Source of the DNA: Prevotella sp.
GTDB taxonomy: Bacteria > Bacteroidota > Bacteroidia > Bacteroidales > Bacteroidaceae
Assembly: GCA_017471245.1 (NCBI GenBank)
Contig: JAFUVB010000100.1
Location: 1-63,742 of the forward strand
Direction of reading: 5' to 3'
Length of the DNA stretch: 63,742 bases
Numbering within the stretch: position 1 is the first letter of the stretch; the number at the start of each line of letters is the position of its first letter. This document shows positions 61,316-63,742 of the stretch, piece by piece. Both the position numbers and the translations under genes were made by a program. The notes beneath the pieces were generated by a model. The model ran no database searches and was not told where the DNA came from. It was given only the letters and a program-made list of their open reading frames with translations.

Positions 61316-62044
61316 TTATTGACAGGTTATGGTTTTATGACTACGTCCAAATGTCCTTAAATAAATCAACGGCACCTCATGGGCATATTCTGTCAATTCA
61401 ATGCCTTTTTTCCTATATACATCATAAACATATATTTTGCTGTTCTTTATATAGTAAAACGTGTTACCTAAACCCGTATATATGAGCAAGGCTTGCGGTT
61501 TGAATGAGTTAAGTGCAGACACAACGTCTTTATCATTTTCAAGCGCCTTCTTGGCTCTTCTCTTGCTTCCTCCAATAAGTGTAAACTCTTCTACTCTTGT
61601 GTAACGACCTAAATAGTCATAATTTACATACCCTTTCACTTTACCGTTATCATCCATGCAGGCAATAACGAAAGGGCTTAATGTGTCAATGACAATATGA
61701 TCATATATGTCGTCAGAGCGGCTGAAGTTTTCCATGTCCTTAAATGAAATACTAAGCAAGAACTGCTTCTTCTCCTTCTTTAAATCCAGATGACTTGCCT
61801 TATGATATGGCTCCATTCCATTCTTTATGGCATATCCATCAATAAAGAAAGAGTCCGGCCATGTGGTCATAAACGAGTCTTCAACCCACTTGTCATATTC
61901 ATCAATCTGCTTTTGACACATTTCCTCATAATACCCCAAATCTGCATTATTGTAGAAATCTAAGATTTCATTTACTATCGCCTTGTCTTGGGCATATATA
62001 TTTTGGAATGACACGACTACTATTGCTATAATTAAATATTTCAT
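61316..62044 (-). CDS. Hypothetical exported protein, paralogue of the 60378 gene
   Basis: 242 aa from ATG 62044 (MKYLIIAIVVVSFQNIYAQ), a good signal peptide; ATG 62050 is possible. The frame stays open to 62158 only because it crosses REP-like repeats. Homologous to its downstream neighbour across the N-terminal two thirds; function unknown. A probable promoter at 62302 would give a leader of about 250 nt holding four REP-like motifs. The pair looks like a tandem duplication that has since diverged strongly. Confidence 0.65.
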   Translation of the reverse strand: MKYLIIAIVVVSFQNIYAQDKAIVNEILDFYNNADLGYYEEMCQKQIDEYDKWVEDSFMTTWPDSFFIDGYAIKNGMEPYHKASHLDLKKEKKQFLLSISFKDMENFSRSDDIYDHIVIDTLSPFVIACMDDNGKVKGYVNYDYLGRYTRVEEFTLIGGSKRRAKKALENDKDVVSALNSFKPQALLIYTGLGNTFYYIKNSKIYVYDVYRKKGIELTEYAHEVPLIYLRTFGRSHKTITCQ

Positions 62045-62087
62045 ATACATAAGAAACTTTTGGAAGAGTTGAATATTTTCTATTTGT

Positions 62088-62176
62088 GACCAGGGGACTC
62101 TGAATTGACCAGGGGACGGAATTGACCAGGGGACGGTTCTGTGATCATAATTGACCATGGGACGGTTCTGTGATCA
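62088..62176 (+). repeat. Four tandem REP-like motifs
   Basis: GACCAGGGGAC copies start at 62088, 62107, 62124 and 62153. The last two are complete (GACCAKGGGACGGTTCTG then TGATCA). The first two are cut short and joined by GAATT/AATT spacers. Confidence 0.8.
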
Positions 62177-62301
62177 TTTTGTCTTTATGAACAAATCCAA
62201 ATGAAACGCCTGCAAGCATTGACGGATTGCAGATTTCCGCTTTTCTTTTTATTGTCGCCGTAGTCATACATATATATATTAGTCATATTGTTTTTCGATG
62301 A

Positions 62302-62309
62302 CAAAGATA
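62302..62309 (-). promoter_or_regulatory. -7 promoter box for the 62044 gene
   Basis: TATCTTTG on the minus strand matches TAnnTTTG. A degenerate REP-like motif starts 48 bp upstream (62350). Confidence 0.55.
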
Positions 62310-62483
62310 ATAACTCTTTCGCAAATAAGCAAATAATACCCGATTAAAATGATCAATATAACCGATCCCGTGATTCTAAAGCGAGCGGAATGCGAAAGGA
62401 AAACTATTTTTTCTTTCTCGAAAACGGCACTTTTCAAGCGCGAGAGCGGCACTTTGGAGCCTTGAAAACGCAGAGATGGAAAA

Positions 62484-62571
62484 GTAAATCAATTTAATTT
62501 GCTGAGTAAATCAAATTGATTTGAAAAACAATTCATATTGATTTGCAAGGTAAATCAATTTGATTTGCTGG
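62484..62571. repeat. Palindrome array 1: four 22-bp units of GTAAATCAAtTTGATTTG type
   Basis: Units start at 62484, 62506, 62528 and 62550 with an exact 22-bp period. The core AAATCAATTTGATTT is self-complementary in the best unit; the others vary slightly. About 55 bp before the array (GGCACTTTGGAGCC, GAGATGGAAAA) are repeated before array 2. Confidence 0.9.
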
Positions 62572-62681
62572 GGCAGGACGCTGTTTTGGAGCGAGAAAAA
62601 TGGCGAATTATTGCGATGAAATCGGCGATTTTTAAGCAAGAGGGCGGCACTTTGGAGCCTCGGAAACGCTGAGATGGAAAA

Positions 62682-62769
62682 GTAAATTAAATTAATTTGC
62701 TGAGTAAATTAAATTAAATTGAAAAGTAAACTAAATTAATTTGCGCGGTAAATTAAATTAATTTGCCGA
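62682..62769. repeat. Palindrome array 2: four 22-bp units of GTAAATTAAaTTAATTTG type
   Basis: Units start at 62682, 62704, 62726 and 62748, exactly 198 bp after those of array 1. Compared with array 1, C-to-T changes in left half-sites are matched by G-to-A changes in right half-sites, so palindromy is kept. It lies about 190 bp upstream of the barrel gene. Apart from these arrays and the promoter boxes, 62177-62955 contains no gene. Confidence 0.9.
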
Positions 62770-62898
62770 AGCGGGGCTGCGAGAAAGAGGGCGGAAATAT
62801 GGCAGATGGATGATGGAAAGCGCCGTTAAACATGCGCAAATAGGGTTTTTCCTTTTCGAATTAGGGAAAAATCCCTTGACGGATTGTTGGAAAATCAC

Positions 62899-62906
62899 TT
62901 TCTTTG
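62899..62906 (+). promoter_or_regulatory. Near-consensus -7 box of the barrel gene
   Basis: TTTCTTTG differs from TAnnTTTG at one base; 49 bp upstream of ATG 62956, with TTGAC at 62875 upstream. Confidence 0.45.
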
Positions 62907-62955
62907 CAGCAGAGAACATGCAAAAGTATTATTCACTTTTTAAAAACAGAAGGAT

Positions 62956-63672
62956 ATGAAAAAGTATTTATTGATGGCAATCTTCGGCATCCTTGCCGTT
63001 CTGCCCACTGATGCACAAGTATACCGCAACAGCCGCTACTACAATCCCGGCAGCGGCAGGTTGGACTATAGCAGGAACCACCGCACGACAAGGGCTCCGC
63101 GACATGGCAGCTACTGGTATGACGAAGACTCTTATTTCGGCTTTCGTGTAGGTCCTGCGTTCACCACGGTGAGCAGCGACGATCCCTATTTGGACGGCAG
63201 CAGCATGAAGACAGGACTGAATATAGGTATGGCTGCCGGCTTTGCCGTGGCTCCGCGCGCCCCGTTGTTCTTCGAGACAGGCCTATACTACACGGAAAAA
63301 GGCGGCAAGGCTAAGGGAAACCATGTGAACTTCACATACAACCTTGACTACTTGGAGGTGCCGTTAGTGTTCAAATACAAGTATGCCATCGACCGCGACG
63401 TGACGGTGGAGCCGTTCCTCGGCGGATACCTTGCCTGCGGTGTGGGCGGCAAGATCAAGGATTTCGGTGAACGGGCGGCCTACAGCTCATTCTCCGACAA
63501 TCCCTATTCATTCCAGCGTTTCGACGGCGGTCTGCGGTTGGGATGCGGCATGTCGTACGACATCTTCTATGCCGATCTCACCTACGACTTAGGACTGGCG
63601 AACATCTGTCACGATGATTTCGACACGAGCAAGAATCAGGCACTGATGCTTACGGTGGGGTTGAACTTTTAG
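62956..63672 (+). CDS. Outer-membrane beta-barrel protein (PorT-like/OMP_b-brl family)
   Basis: 238 aa: signal peptide to about residue 20 (AVLPTDAQ), a short arginine/tyrosine-rich segment (YRNSRYYNPGSGRLDYSRNH), then an eight-strand-type barrel (FGFRVGPAFTTVSSDD, LNIGMAAGFAVAPRAPLFFETGLYYTEKGG, LDYLEVPLVFKYKYA, VEPFLGGYLACGVGGKI, FDGGLRLGCGMSYDIFYADL) ending in LTVGLNF, an outer-membrane C-terminal pattern. No enzymatic role seen. The palindrome arrays upstream probably regulate it. Confidence 0.85.
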   Translation: MKKYLLMAIFGILAVLPTDAQVYRNSRYYNPGSGRLDYSRNHRTTRAPRHGSYWYDEDSYFGFRVGPAFTTVSSDDPYLDGSSMKTGLNIGMAAGFAVAPRAPLFFETGLYYTEKGGKAKGNHVNFTYNLDYLEVPLVFKYKYAIDRDVTVEPFLGGYLACGVGGKIKDFGERAAYSSFSDNPYSFQRFDGGLRLGCGMSYDIFYADLTYDLGLANICHDDFDTSKNQALMLTVGLNF

Positions 63673-63673
63673 T

Positions 63674-63742
63674 TTTAAGAAGCAAGATGCAAGAAGCAAG
63701 AAGCAAGAGGCAAGAAGCAAGAAGCAAGAGATTTTTAGAGAA
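63674..63742 (+). repeat. GA-rich heptanucleotide repeat at the right window edge
   Basis: Same 7-bp units (GCAAGAA, GCAAGAG, GCAAGAT) as at 1-157, beginning right after the stop codon of the barrel gene and running to the last base. Confidence 0.85.

Noticed and set aside
62484-62769. CRISPR array or tandem-repeat protein gene
   Set aside because: The 22-bp units are contiguous palindromes without spacers, and no open frame spans them convincingly.

Overview
The window looks like chromosomal DNA of a Bacteroidota species, most likely a Prevotella-type (Prevotellaceae) gut or oral anaerobe. The evidence is many promoters of the Bacteroidota type (TAnnTTTG at -7), start codons in A-rich contexts with little Shine-Dalgarno signal, SusC/SusD pairs under FecI/FecR-type sigma/anti-sigma control, CbiG-CbiF and probable CbiE-CbiT fusions, and a succinyl-CoA:acetate CoA-transferase. 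I name no species. I see no rRNA, tRNA, CRISPR array or intact transposase gene.

Layout. 0-2.5 kb: end of a cobalamin (corrin ring) operon. 2.5-6.8 kb: leftward four-gene operon (NAD-dependent epimerase, PAP2 phosphatase, DUF3298-like lipoprotein, MiaB), divergent from rnr (6.8-9.0 kb). 9-11 kb: sigma-factor fragment, AAA ATPase with a palindromic operator, candidate small RNA, first copy of a 219-bp repeat. 11-20.7 kb: nutrient-uptake locus 1 (sigma, FecR, SusC, SusD, TlpA, Fe-S aldo/keto reductase). 21-30 kb: repeats, then locus 2 (divergent sigma; TlpA, FecR, SusC, SusD), bracketed by two copies of a purine/pyrimidine-arm element whose 58-bp core is inverted between copies. 30-38.8 kb: locus 3 (sigma, FecR, SusC, SusD, a DsbD-alpha-containing protein). 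39-43.3 kb: cysS, an array-rich intergenic region, and a leftward sigma/anti-sigma/periplasmic/outer-membrane operon. 43.4-45.5 kb: Fur-family regulator and CoA-transferase. 45.8-53.5 kb: split transketolase, FGGY kinase, fucose-isomerase-like protein, alpha/beta-hydrolase esterase and GH28 enzyme, which together suggest catabolism of a pectin-derived sugar, best guess D-apiose. 53.5-62.4 kb: a repeat-rich accessory region that looks AT-richer (truncated Abi_2 gene with a candidate RNA leader, GxxExxY protein, YoeB-type and HigBA toxin-antitoxin modules, lipoproteins, paralogous exported proteins, REP-like repeats). 62.4-63.7 kb: striking 22-bp palindrome arrays before an outer-membrane barrel gene.

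How it works together. Each of the three uptake loci has its own ECF sigma factor and FecR-like anti-sigma factor, a SusC with an N-terminal signalling (STN) domain, a SusD lipoprotein and a periplasmic thiol-redox protein, so each probably senses and imports its own substrate with a redox step. Interspersed repeats lie at the edges of these loci and may have helped move or duplicate them. Both window ends fall in the same heptanucleotide GA-rich repeat, which at the left end is read in frame as part of a cobalamin-biosynthesis protein.
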